From NCBI GenBank assembly GCA_026388545.1, contig JAPLJS010000115.1:1-40726 (forward strand): a stretch of DNA of 40,726 nt, written 5' to 3'. This document shows, piece by piece, positions 24,055 to 32,253 of the stretch. The stretch's first letter is position 1. Each line of letters begins with the position of its first letter. The notes under the pieces were generated by a model. That model had not been told where the DNA came from and did not search any database. It saw only the letters and a list, made by a program, of their open reading frames with translations. A program made the position numbers and the translations under genes. Source of the DNA: Deltaproteobacteria bacterium. GTDB taxonomy: Bacteria; Desulfobacterota; Syntrophia; Syntrophales; UBA2185.

Positions 24055-24666
24055 ATGGGTGATGGAAGAAAAGAAGATTACTTTAAGAGAACTCAAGATA
24101 TGTTAAAGGGTTTAATTCCGGCGATCGTAGATGGTCAATCTTGGCTCGATCACAAAGGTGAACAGGCTTGGCGAATAGATGAAATGATATTAGCTGGCAA
24201 ATATACCATTAAGGATATTGCCAGGGTGATCTATGATATACAGCCTTCTGATCGAATTAAGCCACTCAAAATCATGATACAAAGAGTGAATAAACACAAA
24301 GATCATCTTACGGATAAGTTTAATGTGAATATGGCACCTCACCGCTTTCAGGTTAAGGTAGGGCCCGATGGTATTGTAAGGTTTGACTTTACCGCAATGA
24401 AACTTTCTATCGATAATCAATCGGCTCTCCAAGAAAAAAATAAAGATATTCAGCAACATAGTGGCTATCTGCCCAACCGTAGCGATTTCAAGAAAGCCTA
24501 CAAGTCGATTGTAGGAGAAATGGGCAAAAAGGGCGCCATTGATGACGTACTGGATCAAATGCAGCGTGATGCCGAAAAGGATGGAAAAACAATGAAGCCA
24601 AACTGGCGCATGATTACGGAAGCTAATATCAGAATATGGGAGAGCGATGAGGATGACAAAAAATGA
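24055..24666 (+). CDS. Unknown protein (203 aa), likely recognition subunit of the McrBC-like system
   Basis: 203 aa; ATG 24055 has TTGGGAGGATAAAAG upstream. Its stop overlaps the McrB-like start by 4 nt (ATGA), so it is a dedicated partner. Residues 26-115 form the domain shared with the 103-aa protein (DGQSWLDH, IDEMILAGKYTIKDIARVIYD, HKDHL, VKVGPDGIVRFDF), which has a winged-helix-like layout. Residues about 135-203 are a separate helical segment (SDFKKAYKSIVGEMGKKGAIDD ... NWRMITEANIRIW) with an acidic tail. No known family was recognised. Because the adjacent AAA protein lacks the N-terminal target-recognition domain of McrB, this protein is proposed to provide recognition; that is inference. 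Confidence 0.8.
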   Translation: MGDGRKEDYFKRTQDMLKGLIPAIVDGQSWLDHKGEQAWRIDEMILAGKYTIKDIARVIYDIQPSDRIKPLKIMIQRVNKHKDHLTDKFNVNMAPHRFQVKVGPDGIVRFDFTAMKLSIDNQSALQEKNKDIQQHSGYLPNRSDFKKAYKSIVGEMGKKGAIDDVLDQMQRDAEKDGKTMKPNWRMITEANIRIWESDEDDKK

Positions 24667-25874
24667 CCAAAATGAAAGTTGATTGGACCAAGAGAACTGT
24701 GAAAATGTGGGGGACTATGGAGCATATCTATGACTATTTTGAGGAAAAGGACTATTTCTTTTCTCGGGAAATCCTTACCCGCTACTTCCTCTCTCTGAAA
24801 ACAAAGCCTTTTGTCATCCTCACTGGGATTTCCGGAACAGGAAAAACGAAGATCGCGCAGGTCTTTGCTGAATATATGTGCCAGGATGAGAAAACACAGG
24901 AGGAACGGGAAAGTCGTATCGCCTTTGTGCCGGTCAGACCTGACTGGATGGACAACAAAGGACTCCTGGGCTACTACAACCTCCTCGATGAAAAATATTA
25001 TGCGACACCGGTACTACGCCTGCTTCTGGAAGCGGAAGAACATCCCGAGAAGCCCTATTTCGTCATCCTCGACGAGATGAACCTAGCCAAGGTGGAGCAG
25101 TATTTTTCGGATTTTCTCAGTATTATGGAGAGCCGTACCCCTGGCAATCCCAAGGGCGAAGCGATCCCTCTGCACGCCCTGAATAAACCCGCGCAGACAC
25201 TCGATGGCCTGAATATTCCTCCAAAAATCCACGTCCCACCGAATGTCTATTTCACGGGAACTGTCAACGTGGATGAATCTACCTACATGTTCAGCCCAAA
25301 GGTTCTGGATCGGGCAAACGTTATCGAATTCAACGAGGTGAACCTGGATAACTACGCAAAAGGGATTATCCCGTCGGACCACTTTGCCCTTAAGGACCCG
25401 GATGTGAGACAGCGCCTGCTACCTGCTGACGGCGACAGCCCTTTCTGTACAAAGAAGGATTTTATTGAGGCCATGAAAGTTGATGCAGACGTCGGCGATT
25501 ATCTCAACGAACTTCTGGACATTCTGCGTCCCTTCAACCTTCACTTCGGCTACCGCGTTATCAACGAGATCAGCCGCTACATTTGCTATGCTTTAGATGC
25601 TGTTGACAAATTCGACCTCAATACCGTCATGGACATACAGATCCTCCAGAAGATCCTCCCAAAATTCCACGGTGCCCAAGCAAGGATGGGGGAGCCCTTG
25701 TCGCGGCTGTTTGCGTCCTGTTGCAATGACGAAGATGAAGGCGCACTTGCTGATGACTATCTCCGTAAAGCGGCTGAGTATAACGAAACCCCTCCCTGTC
25801 CCCGGTCGGCCCGGAAGCTGGCCCGGATGATCCTGAACCTGAAGAGTCAGGGATATACAAGCTTCATCGAGTAA
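24663..25874 (+). CDS. McrB-like AAA+ NTPase
   Basis: 403 aa. Walker A GISGTGKT (55-62), Walker B with the McrB signature ILDEMNLAKVEQYFSDFLSIME (DEMN at 137-140) and NVYFTGTVNVDESTYMFSPKVLDRA (GTVNVDES at 199-206), where McrB has a MNTADR-like motif. McrB is the GTP-driven motor that forms a ring and activates the McrC nuclease. Only about 50 residues precede Walker A, so the usual DNA-recognition domain is missing. Overlaps the 203-aa gene by 4 nt and is followed 6 nt later by the McrC-like gene. ATP versus GTP preference cannot be read from the sequence. Confidence 0.92.
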   Translation: MTKMKVDWTKRTVKMWGTMEHIYDYFEEKDYFFSREILTRYFLSLKTKPFVILTGISGTGKTKIAQVFAEYMCQDEKTQEERESRIAFVPVRPDWMDNKGLLGYYNLLDEKYYATPVLRLLLEAEEHPEKPYFVILDEMNLAKVEQYFSDFLSIMESRTPGNPKGEAIPLHALNKPAQTLDGLNIPPKIHVPPNVYFTGTVNVDESTYMFSPKVLDRANVIEFNEVNLDNYAKGIIPSDHFALKDPDVRQRLLPADGDSPFCTKKDFIEAMKVDADVGDYLNELLDILRPFNLHFGYRVINEISRYICYALDAVDKFDLNTVMDIQILQKILPKFHGAQARMGEPLSRLFASCCNDEDEGALADDYLRKAAEYNETPPCPRSARKLARMILNLKSQGYTSFIE

Positions 25875-25880
25875 GTAAAT

Positions 25881-27596
25881 ATGTCTATCCTGCGCTACAC
25901 CCCTGAAATCCGCATGGCCATCGCTGATGAGCCCATGTTTCCTGCCGCTGTGGAAGAGGTTGCTGCGTGCAGCAGCATTGACGACGCACTGACTCTTCAG
26001 GACTGGAAAACCTATTTTGTCAAGTTCTACACGGAAGAAGTACCCGCCTTCTTCCCCGCTCCCGAACAGTATTACAACTATCGTCGATTTCCCGGCCAGC
26101 TCTTCGAGATTGGCTTCCGAAACGCAGCGGGCCTGACACGCATCGGTCCCGTTCCCGTTCGTGTGCAAAGCAGAAAGATCCCGGAGGCCCTCTATCAGGA
26201 AATGCTCGATTATATCGCCGATCAGTATGCCAACCTGGCCTTCAGTTTCGATACGCTCACGGGCCAGCACTACGGGAAGCCACAGGCGGGCCGGGACATT
26301 GCCTACATCGAATACCTGTTTCTCAAGAAATACCTTCTCGATGCTTCACCAAACCTGGACGGCATCGCCGCCCTGATCCTTGCCGACCCCCACCGGCGGT
26401 TGCACCGGGAATTTCGTCGCTGCGATATCAGCGCCGTGACATCACCCCATCCGGCCATGTTGATGTCTCTGTTGACGTCACCTGAGCGGATGACCATCCT
26501 CAAATCAGGACATCCTCTGCTGGCGGCGGGTCTAGGGCGTTCCCTGTTAAGCAGAACCGGCCGCGGGCTTTATCCCGCCGAGGCCATCGAAGAGTACAAG
26601 TATCATTCGGTGGACACCAACGAAAACCGCTTTGTAAAATATCTGCTGGAAACCATTCAGCGGCGCCTGGATGGTCTGAAGAAGGCCCTGACAGGAAAGG
26701 GTGGCGGATACCTGAACCCGGAGATTGAAGGACGCATCGGGGAAATGGCCAAGAATATCCGGCGATTTCTGGCCGATCCACTCTGGAACGATGTGGGCAG
26801 CCTCCATTTCCCACCTCTCCAGTCTCAGGTCTTACAGAGGCGGGATGGCTACCGGCAAATCTTTCAACTCTATTGTCTCCTCCAGCTCGCATCCCGTTGC
26901 GCCTTTGACGAAGAGGATTTCCGAAACTTGCTCGAAACGAAAGACACCCCAACACTTTTCGAATACTGGTCATTTTTTGTCGTCAAGGAGATCATGGACA
27001 GCCTCCTCAAGAGAACCTCCTGCGGCGTCATCGTCAATGACCACCCCATGGAACAGACAGTCACCCAGGGGATCTGCATCCACTATGAAGAAGGCGTGTC
27101 TCTCTGGTTCAACAGGAGTTTCGGCGGGTCGAGAGGCTGGCGCACAGGAGAAGGCACAGGAGCGGAGGATGATAGAGAAGCGGGGATGGAAGAAGATTAT
27201 TCTGCTAACGACGCATCCACCGGTGAAAGTTATTCCCATACTTTACGCCCCGATATGGTCATTTCCAAGGGTGAAACACTCCTTATCTTTGACGCCAAAT
27301 TCAAGGAAAAAAGTGGTGGTTTTTACTGTGAAGATGAATCCGGCGCGATTACCAAATGGAAAGAGGAAGACATAAACAAGATGCACGCCTACCGGGAGGC
27401 GATCCGCCATGCCGCGGGGGCCTATATAATCTATCCTGGGGAAACCGGCATTGTCTATAAGGCCCACGATGCGGTAAAACCCTTTGAGGGCGTAGGGGCA
27501 TTTCCCCTGAAACCAGAGACGGGGGCGAAACCAAATAAGCAACACCGTCATAAGATTCGCAGCGCCATTGTGGATTTCATTGAGAAGGACCGTTGA
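25881..27596 (+). CDS. McrC-like PD-(D/E)XK nuclease (DUF2357/COG1700 type)
   Basis: 571 aa. The N-terminal half (to about 330) fits the DUF2357-type McrC scaffold that docks on an McrB ring. The C-terminal half is a restriction-endonuclease-like nuclease: a TLFEYWSFFVVKEIM helix with the family Glu-x-Trp pattern, then D458 in LRPDMVI and D471-A-K473 in LLIFDAKFK, a complete catalytic set. Residues about 415-445 are a Gly/Asp/Glu-rich linker (GSRGWRTGEGTGAEDDREAG). It starts 6 nt after the McrB-like gene; together they form a type IV restriction-like pair. The pair normally cuts modified DNA; the target here is unknown. Confidence 0.9.
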   Translation: MSILRYTPEIRMAIADEPMFPAAVEEVAACSSIDDALTLQDWKTYFVKFYTEEVPAFFPAPEQYYNYRRFPGQLFEIGFRNAAGLTRIGPVPVRVQSRKIPEALYQEMLDYIADQYANLAFSFDTLTGQHYGKPQAGRDIAYIEYLFLKKYLLDASPNLDGIAALILADPHRRLHREFRRCDISAVTSPHPAMLMSLLTSPERMTILKSGHPLLAAGLGRSLLSRTGRGLYPAEAIEEYKYHSVDTNENRFVKYLLETIQRRLDGLKKALTGKGGGYLNPEIEGRIGEMAKNIRRFLADPLWNDVGSLHFPPLQSQVLQRRDGYRQIFQLYCLLQLASRCAFDEEDFRNLLETKDTPTLFEYWSFFVVKEIMDSLLKRTSCGVIVNDHPMEQTVTQGICIHYEEGVSLWFNRSFGGSRGWRTGEGTGAEDDREAGMEEDYSANDASTGESYSHTLRPDMVISKGETLLIFDAKFKEKSGGFYCEDESGAITKWKEEDINKMHAYREAIRHAAGAYIIYPGETGIVYKAHDAVKPFEGVGAFPLKPETGAKPNKQHRHKIRSAIVDFIEKDR

Positions 27597-27684
27597 AGAA
27601 GACGACTAAGTGTCCACTCATCGAGGTCACACAGGAGAAGCAGAGGTTGCACATTCGTGAAATACCGGTTATGAGATTTCGCTT

Positions 27685-30600
27685 ATGCAGAAAGTAAATA
27701 GTCAAACCCTCTTTTCCGCCTCCGATGTGGTCAACTTTCTGGAATGCGAGCATCTGACAACCCTCGATCTGATTAATCTAGACACACCCCTTCTCAAGGC
27801 AGAGGACGACGAAGAGACGCTTCTTTACCAATCCAAAGGGATTGCCCATGAAGCAGCGTATTTTGATCGCCTCAAACAGCAATCACCTTCTTTCGCCGAT
27901 ATTTCCGGTATCAAGTATGATCTTGATGGAGCGGTCAAAGCAACCCGTGACGCCATGTACGCCGGGGCGGAGATCATTTTCCAGGCCGCCTTGCGCGATG
28001 GCTGTTTTATCGGCCATGCGGACTTTCTAAGAAGGGAGCATACTCCTTCTGAACTTGGTGCTTTCAGCTACGAGGCTGTGGATACAAAGCTTGCCCGCAG
28101 AGCCAAGGCCAAGTTTCTTATTCAGCTCTGTTTTTACTCCGAGCTCATTGCCAAAGTTCAAGGACGCGATCCCGTTATGATGCATGTCGTCCTGGGTGAC
28201 AGACGTGAGGAGGCCTTTCGCTACGCTGATTACTCCAAGTATTATGAATCGCTTAAAAGGCGCTTTCTCATCAGGGTTCAATCCGATACCGGCGAAACCT
28301 ACCCTGACCCCTGTGAACGTTGCGACACATGCCGATGGCGAAACCTGTGCGAGGAACGCCGATGCCAAGACGACCATCTCTGCCAAGTGGCCAATATCAC
28401 GAAATTGCAGATCAGGAAACTTACCGAGCATGGCATCAAGACGTTAGAGTCCCTTGCCGTTTTGCAGGAAGACGAACGCGTCCCGACGATGGCCCCGGAG
28501 ACGCTCGCCACACTCCGTCATCAGGCAGCGCTGCAACACAAGAAACGGCAAACCGGAGAAGATCATTTTGATCTGCTGCCATTGGATCCGAAAGGGAAAC
28601 GCGGTTTTTTCAGACTGCCGAAACCCGATGCCGGGGATATCATCTTCGATATGGAGGCAGACCCCTTGGAGGAAGGCGGACTGGAATACCTCTTCGGGGT
28701 TTACTTTCTTGAACACGGCAAGCCCCGTTTCCAGAGCTTCTGGGCCCATACACAATATGAAGAACGGCGAGCCTTTGAACAGTTCATGGATTTTGTCGCC
28801 AACCGTCTGAATCAATACCCAAACGCACACATTTACCACTATGCTCATTACGAAGAGACGGCGTTGAAGCGGTTGATGTCTCTCCACGGAATACGCGAGG
28901 CCGAGGTAGATAATCTTTTACGTTTCGGAAAACTCATCAACCTCTATAAAGTGGTTCGGGAAGGGATGAGAATATCTGAGCCCCGATATTCCATCAAAAA
29001 TGTCGAGCGCTTCTATATGGATGAACGATCAGGTCCGGTCAAGGACGCAGGAATAAGCATCGTCTATTACGAGCGTTGGAAGGAGACAGGGGATAAGAAG
29101 CTGCTAAAGGAGATTGAGGAATATAATCGTGATGACCTGAGATCAACTTATAAACTCCGGCAATGGCTTCTAACCCTGCGGCGGGATGAGCTTCCCTGGG
29201 CGAATGATTCAGTAAATTCCTCGACGGCATCTCAGCAAGATATCCGTGAATTGAATGAAGTTGAATTGCGACTGGCACATTACCGGGAACGGCTTGTTGA
29301 CCCCCTTCCCGAAAACCGTGATGAGTGGACAGAACAGGATGGACTCAAAGAACTTACATATCAGCTTCTGGATTTTCACCGGCGCACCGAAAAACCGGTA
29401 TGGTGGTCTCTTTTCTCCCGGCAGGAAATGACGGATGAAGAGCTTATCGACGATGTCGAGGCTATCGGGGGATTGGTCAGAGATCCCAAAAAGCCTCCCC
29501 AGCAGGTTAAGCGGTCGTTCATTTACACATTCTTATTTCCGGAACAGGAAACGAAACTGAAAACAGGCGATACCTGCGTTCGCACGGATACCCTCGACAA
29601 GGTTAATAACGTAATCGTCAGTGAGGATGGCCGTTGCTTAACATGCAGCTATCCAATGAACAAAGGCACATTGCCGGAGAAAATGAATGTTGGTCCGAGC
29701 GGCCCGATATCAACAAAACCACTTAAAGACGCGCTTTTCCGCTTTGCCGATCATCTTATCGAGGGAAAGAAGAGATACATGGCCCTGGAGTCTATAATGC
29801 GTCAAGAGATTCCACGCATCAAGGACCATCCTGAGGGTACGGCGATTATCAATGAATCACTGGAGCGGCTGCCCCAGATTATCGAAACGGTGGCCAAGCT
29901 TGATTCCAGTTACGTCTTCATACAGGGACCACCCGGTTCCGGGAAAACATATAGCGGTTCCCGCGTTATCGTGGAACTGCTTCGCCGTGGCTGCCGCATC
30001 GGCGTCTCATCGAACAGTCATAAGGCCATCAACAATCTTCTCTGGAATGTCGAGGCCGTTGCGAGTCAACAAAACATTCAATTTAGCGGGGTAAAGAAAT
30101 CGACGCGAGACAAGGCCGAAAGCGAATTTCATGGCGATTTCATTCAAGATGTGTTCAGCAATGATGATATATTTGGCGGAAATTGGCAGCTTGTTGCCGG
30201 TACTGCTTGGTTGTTCTCCCATGAAAATATGGACCAATCCCTGGATTTTCTTTTTGTTGACGAAGCGGGACAAGTTGCCCTGGCCAATCTCATCGCCATG
30301 GGAACAAGCGCCAGAAACATTGTCCTCCTCGGCGATCAGATGCAACTTGGACAACCGATTCAAGGCGTTCATCCAGGACGATCAGGGGAATCGTCTCTTG
30401 ATTATTTACTGAACGGAATAGCCACTATCCCGCCTGAGCGGGGAATATTTCTTGGAACGACATGGCGCATGCATCCGGATGTTTGCCAGTTTATCTCGGA
30501 GGCAGTCTATGACGGCCGCCTGAAACCAGATGTTTCCAACAATATACAATGCCTGATAATTTTGAAAAACGCCCATCCATTTCTCAAACCTACGGGTATC

Positions 30601-31110
30601 TGCTATATCCCCGTCGAACATGACGCCTGCTCCCAGCGCAGCCAGGAAGAGGCCGATATTGTTATGAAGTTGTACGAAAACCTTTTGATGCAGCATTATC
30701 TGGATAAGAAAGGAAATAAACATCAGATCACCAATGAGAACATCCTTATCGTGGCGCCCTACAATATGCAGGTAAATCTTCTGAAGACATTGCTGCCGGA
30801 GGGTGCGCGGGTGGGAACGGTAGACAAATTCCAGGGACAGGAGGCTGAGGTGGTGATCATATCGATGGCAACATCCAGCGGCGATTATCTGCCGAGGTTT
30901 ATTGAGTTCCTGTACAGTAAAAACAGACTTAATGTCGCAATCTCAAGGGCAAAATGCCTTGCGATCCTTATTGCAAATCCGGCGCTGATGTCAATTCGCT
31001 GCACGACGCCGGAGCAAATGGCTTTAGTGAATACACTCTGCTGGGTTAAGCGCTACCAGGATAAAAACAATAAGCCTGAACATCCAACGACTTGTGTTGA
31101 TAATCTGTAA
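27685..31110 (+). CDS. TM0106-type nuclease - DEDD exonuclease - Dna2/Upf1-like SF1 helicase
   Basis: 1141 aa, three enzymes in one chain. (1) Residues about 10-235: RecB/Cas4-like nuclease with D113 (GHADFL), D133-T-K135, QLCFY at 147, and an Fe-S set C21 plus C213-x2-C216-x5-C222, with extra cysteines at 210, 227 and 233. (2) About 315-500: DEDD/RNase_H_2 exonuclease (IIFDMEADP with D322 and E324, HYAHYEETAL, YNRDDLRSTYKL). (3) About 735-1120: SF1B helicase with Walker A GPPGSGKT (748-755), Walker B FVDEAGQ (D859), GDQMQLGQPIQG, TVDKFQGQEAEVVIIS and NRLNVAISRAK. All active sites look intact. It lies 88 nt after the McrC-like gene; the start at ATG 27685 has a poor RBS but matches the family N-terminus (ASDVVNFLECEHL). 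Confidence 0.93.
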   Translation: MQKVNSQTLFSASDVVNFLECEHLTTLDLINLDTPLLKAEDDEETLLYQSKGIAHEAAYFDRLKQQSPSFADISGIKYDLDGAVKATRDAMYAGAEIIFQAALRDGCFIGHADFLRREHTPSELGAFSYEAVDTKLARRAKAKFLIQLCFYSELIAKVQGRDPVMMHVVLGDRREEAFRYADYSKYYESLKRRFLIRVQSDTGETYPDPCERCDTCRWRNLCEERRCQDDHLCQVANITKLQIRKLTEHGIKTLESLAVLQEDERVPTMAPETLATLRHQAALQHKKRQTGEDHFDLLPLDPKGKRGFFRLPKPDAGDIIFDMEADPLEEGGLEYLFGVYFLEHGKPRFQSFWAHTQYEERRAFEQFMDFVANRLNQYPNAHIYHYAHYEETALKRLMSLHGIREAEVDNLLRFGKLINLYKVVREGMRISEPRYSIKNVERFYMDERSGPVKDAGISIVYYERWKETGDKKLLKEIEEYNRDDLRSTYKLRQWLLTLRRDELPWANDSVNSSTASQQDIRELNEVELRLAHYRERLVDPLPENRDEWTEQDGLKELTYQLLDFHRRTEKPVWWSLFSRQEMTDEELIDDVEAIGGLVRDPKKPPQQVKRSFIYTFLFPEQETKLKTGDTCVRTDTLDKVNNVIVSEDGRCLTCSYPMNKGTLPEKMNVGPSGPISTKPLKDALFRFADHLIEGKKRYMALESIMRQEIPRIKDHPEGTAIINESLERLPQIIETVAKLDSSYVFIQGPPGSGKTYSGSRVIVELLRRGCRIGVSSNSHKAINNLLWNVEAVASQQNIQFSGVKKSTRDKAESEFHGDFIQDVFSNDDIFGGNWQLVAGTAWLFSHENMDQSLDFLFVDEAGQVALANLIAMGTSARNIVLLGDQMQLGQPIQGVHPGRSGESSLDYLLNGIATIPPERGIFLGTTWRMHPDVCQFISEAVYDGRLKPDVSNNIQCLIILKNAHPFLKPTGICYIPVEHDACSQRSQEEADIVMKLYENLLMQHYLDKKGNKHQITNENILIVAPYNMQVNLLKTLLPEGARVGTVDKFQGQEAEVVIISMATSSGDYLPRFIEFLYSKNRLNVAISRAKCLAILIANPALMSIRCTTPEQMALVNTLCWVKRYQDKNNKPEHPTTCVDNL

Positions 31111-31133
31111 TAGAATTTACGGAGGTAAGAGAT

Positions 31134-31295
31134 TTGAAAACACTGAATCGATACCACATCTGCCTCCTTGTCTTGGACGTAGGGGATGCCCTGGGAAGCA
31201 CCATGGAATGGTTCGCTGCTATGTGTTCGCATATATCAGACAAGGAAGAGCAAATGTTTCTGTGTTACCAAAATTGTCAAGGACTACAGTGGTAA
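31134..31295 (+). pseudogene. N-terminal fragment resembling ADP-ribosylglycohydrolase
   Basis: A TTG-initiated frame of 53 codons with an excellent RBS (GGAGGTAAGAGAT). Residues 6-24 read RYHICLLVLDVGDALGSTM and continue EW, close to the RxRGxLLGLAVGDALGxxxE start of ADP-ribosylglycohydrolases (DraG/ARH family, which remove ADP-ribose from proteins or nucleic acids). After about residue 26 there is no further similarity in any frame and the metal-binding WTDDT-type block is missing, so it looks like a truncated end. If transcribed with the operon it could still be translated. Confidence 0.5.
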
Positions 31296-31703
31296 TCCTC
31301 ACCCCAATTCCAAACCGAAAATCGTTGATAGGTAGGCGACAGCAATTCTCAACATAATTCAGTTTTGGGATTGATCAAGAATGCGAATTGCGGGATGAAA
31401 GTTGCGACACGAACGACTTGGTCGCGCTTAACGAGTACAATAAATAACAGAGTACCCGTCTGTGAAATAAAGAGAGTTGATAATTAGGTATAAGTCAGTC
31501 AATGCTCAATTCAACAGATTATCAACTCTAAAGTACGCATGAACCGGATGAACCTAAAAAATATGTCTTAAATACAGCATTTTAATGTTGCTTTTTTTAA
31601 AAGGCACTATTTATATGTACAGCATAAGAAGCTGTTATTGATACACGGGGATAGATGATGCCGCTTTTGGCGGATGAAAACTAAAAAAAGGGAGGATGAG
31701 GGA
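31296..31703. other. Gap at right edge of the defence island
   Basis: No gene is supported. A 12-bp perfect inverted repeat AGAGTTGATAAT/ATTATCAACTCT (31473-31484 and 31518-31529) encloses 33 bp. Around 31580-31610 a TTGCTTTT... and TTATAT pair could be the HU promoter, but the match is weak. Confidence 0.4.
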
Positions 31704-31973
31704 ATGAACAAAGGAGATATCATTGATGTGGTTGCAAAAACTACCTGCAGCAAGGCAGAGGCAGTCAAGGCCGTAAATGCTTTCCTTGAGGCAATTAAGA
31801 AAACACTGAAGAAGGGAGAGAAGGTAACTCTCATCGGCTTTGGGACTTTCTCAGTTGCGAAAAGATCTGCCAGAAAGGGAAGAAATCCTCAGACCGGCAA
31901 ACCGATCAAGATTGCGGCAAAAAAGGTCCCTAAGTTTACAGCCGGTAAGGCATTAAAAGCTTCTGTTAAGTAA
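31704..31973 (+). CDS. HU family DNA-binding protein
   Basis: 89 aa from ATG 31704, preceded by GGGAGG; the upstream ATG at 31674 is unsupported. All HU hallmarks are present: MNKGDIIDVVAKTTCSKAEAV, GEKVTLIGFGTFSVAKRSARKGRNPQTGKPIKI with the conserved beta-arm tip (RNPQTG), and VPKFTAGKALKASV. HU bends and compacts DNA as a dimer. A strong intrinsic terminator follows at 32015, so it is a single-gene unit. It forms the right boundary of the defence island; HU genes are also common neighbours of integration hot spots. Confidence 0.96.
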   Translation: MNKGDIIDVVAKTTCSKAEAVKAVNAFLEAIKKTLKKGEKVTLIGFGTFSVAKRSARKGRNPQTGKPIKIAAKKVPKFTAGKALKASVK

Positions 31974-32014
31974 ATATTTTATATTATAGTGAAGTTGTAA
32001 ACGATAAAGATTAG

Positions 32015-32056
32015 ACAGGAAAGGGTGGGATCAATTCCCGCCCTTTCCTGTTTTAT
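32015..32056 (+). terminator. Rho-independent terminator of the HU gene
   Basis: ACAGGAAAGGGTGGGA-TCAAT-TCCCGCCCTTTCCTGT: 16-bp stem with 15 pairs (one G-T), followed by TTTTATAAAG. Confidence 0.93.
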
Positions 32057-32253
32057 AAAGAAGATACTTTATTTATCTCTTTAACTTTTCATATCCACGC
32101 AACATATCAACAAAACAGAAAAAACAATCCCAACACGGAGACATTGCTGAATTACATAATGAAAAATGGAAGAACTATAACGAAAAATGTGGTACCGGGT
32201 AGCAGGCAGGGAAGCAGATAAATCACCGTTCAAAAAGAGAGCATGAATATTTC

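Noticed and set aside
31094-31357. 87-codon plus-strand frame overlapping the helicase-nuclease end
   Set aside because: It is in another frame from the ARH-like frame, and the ARH-like frame has the RBS and family similarity.
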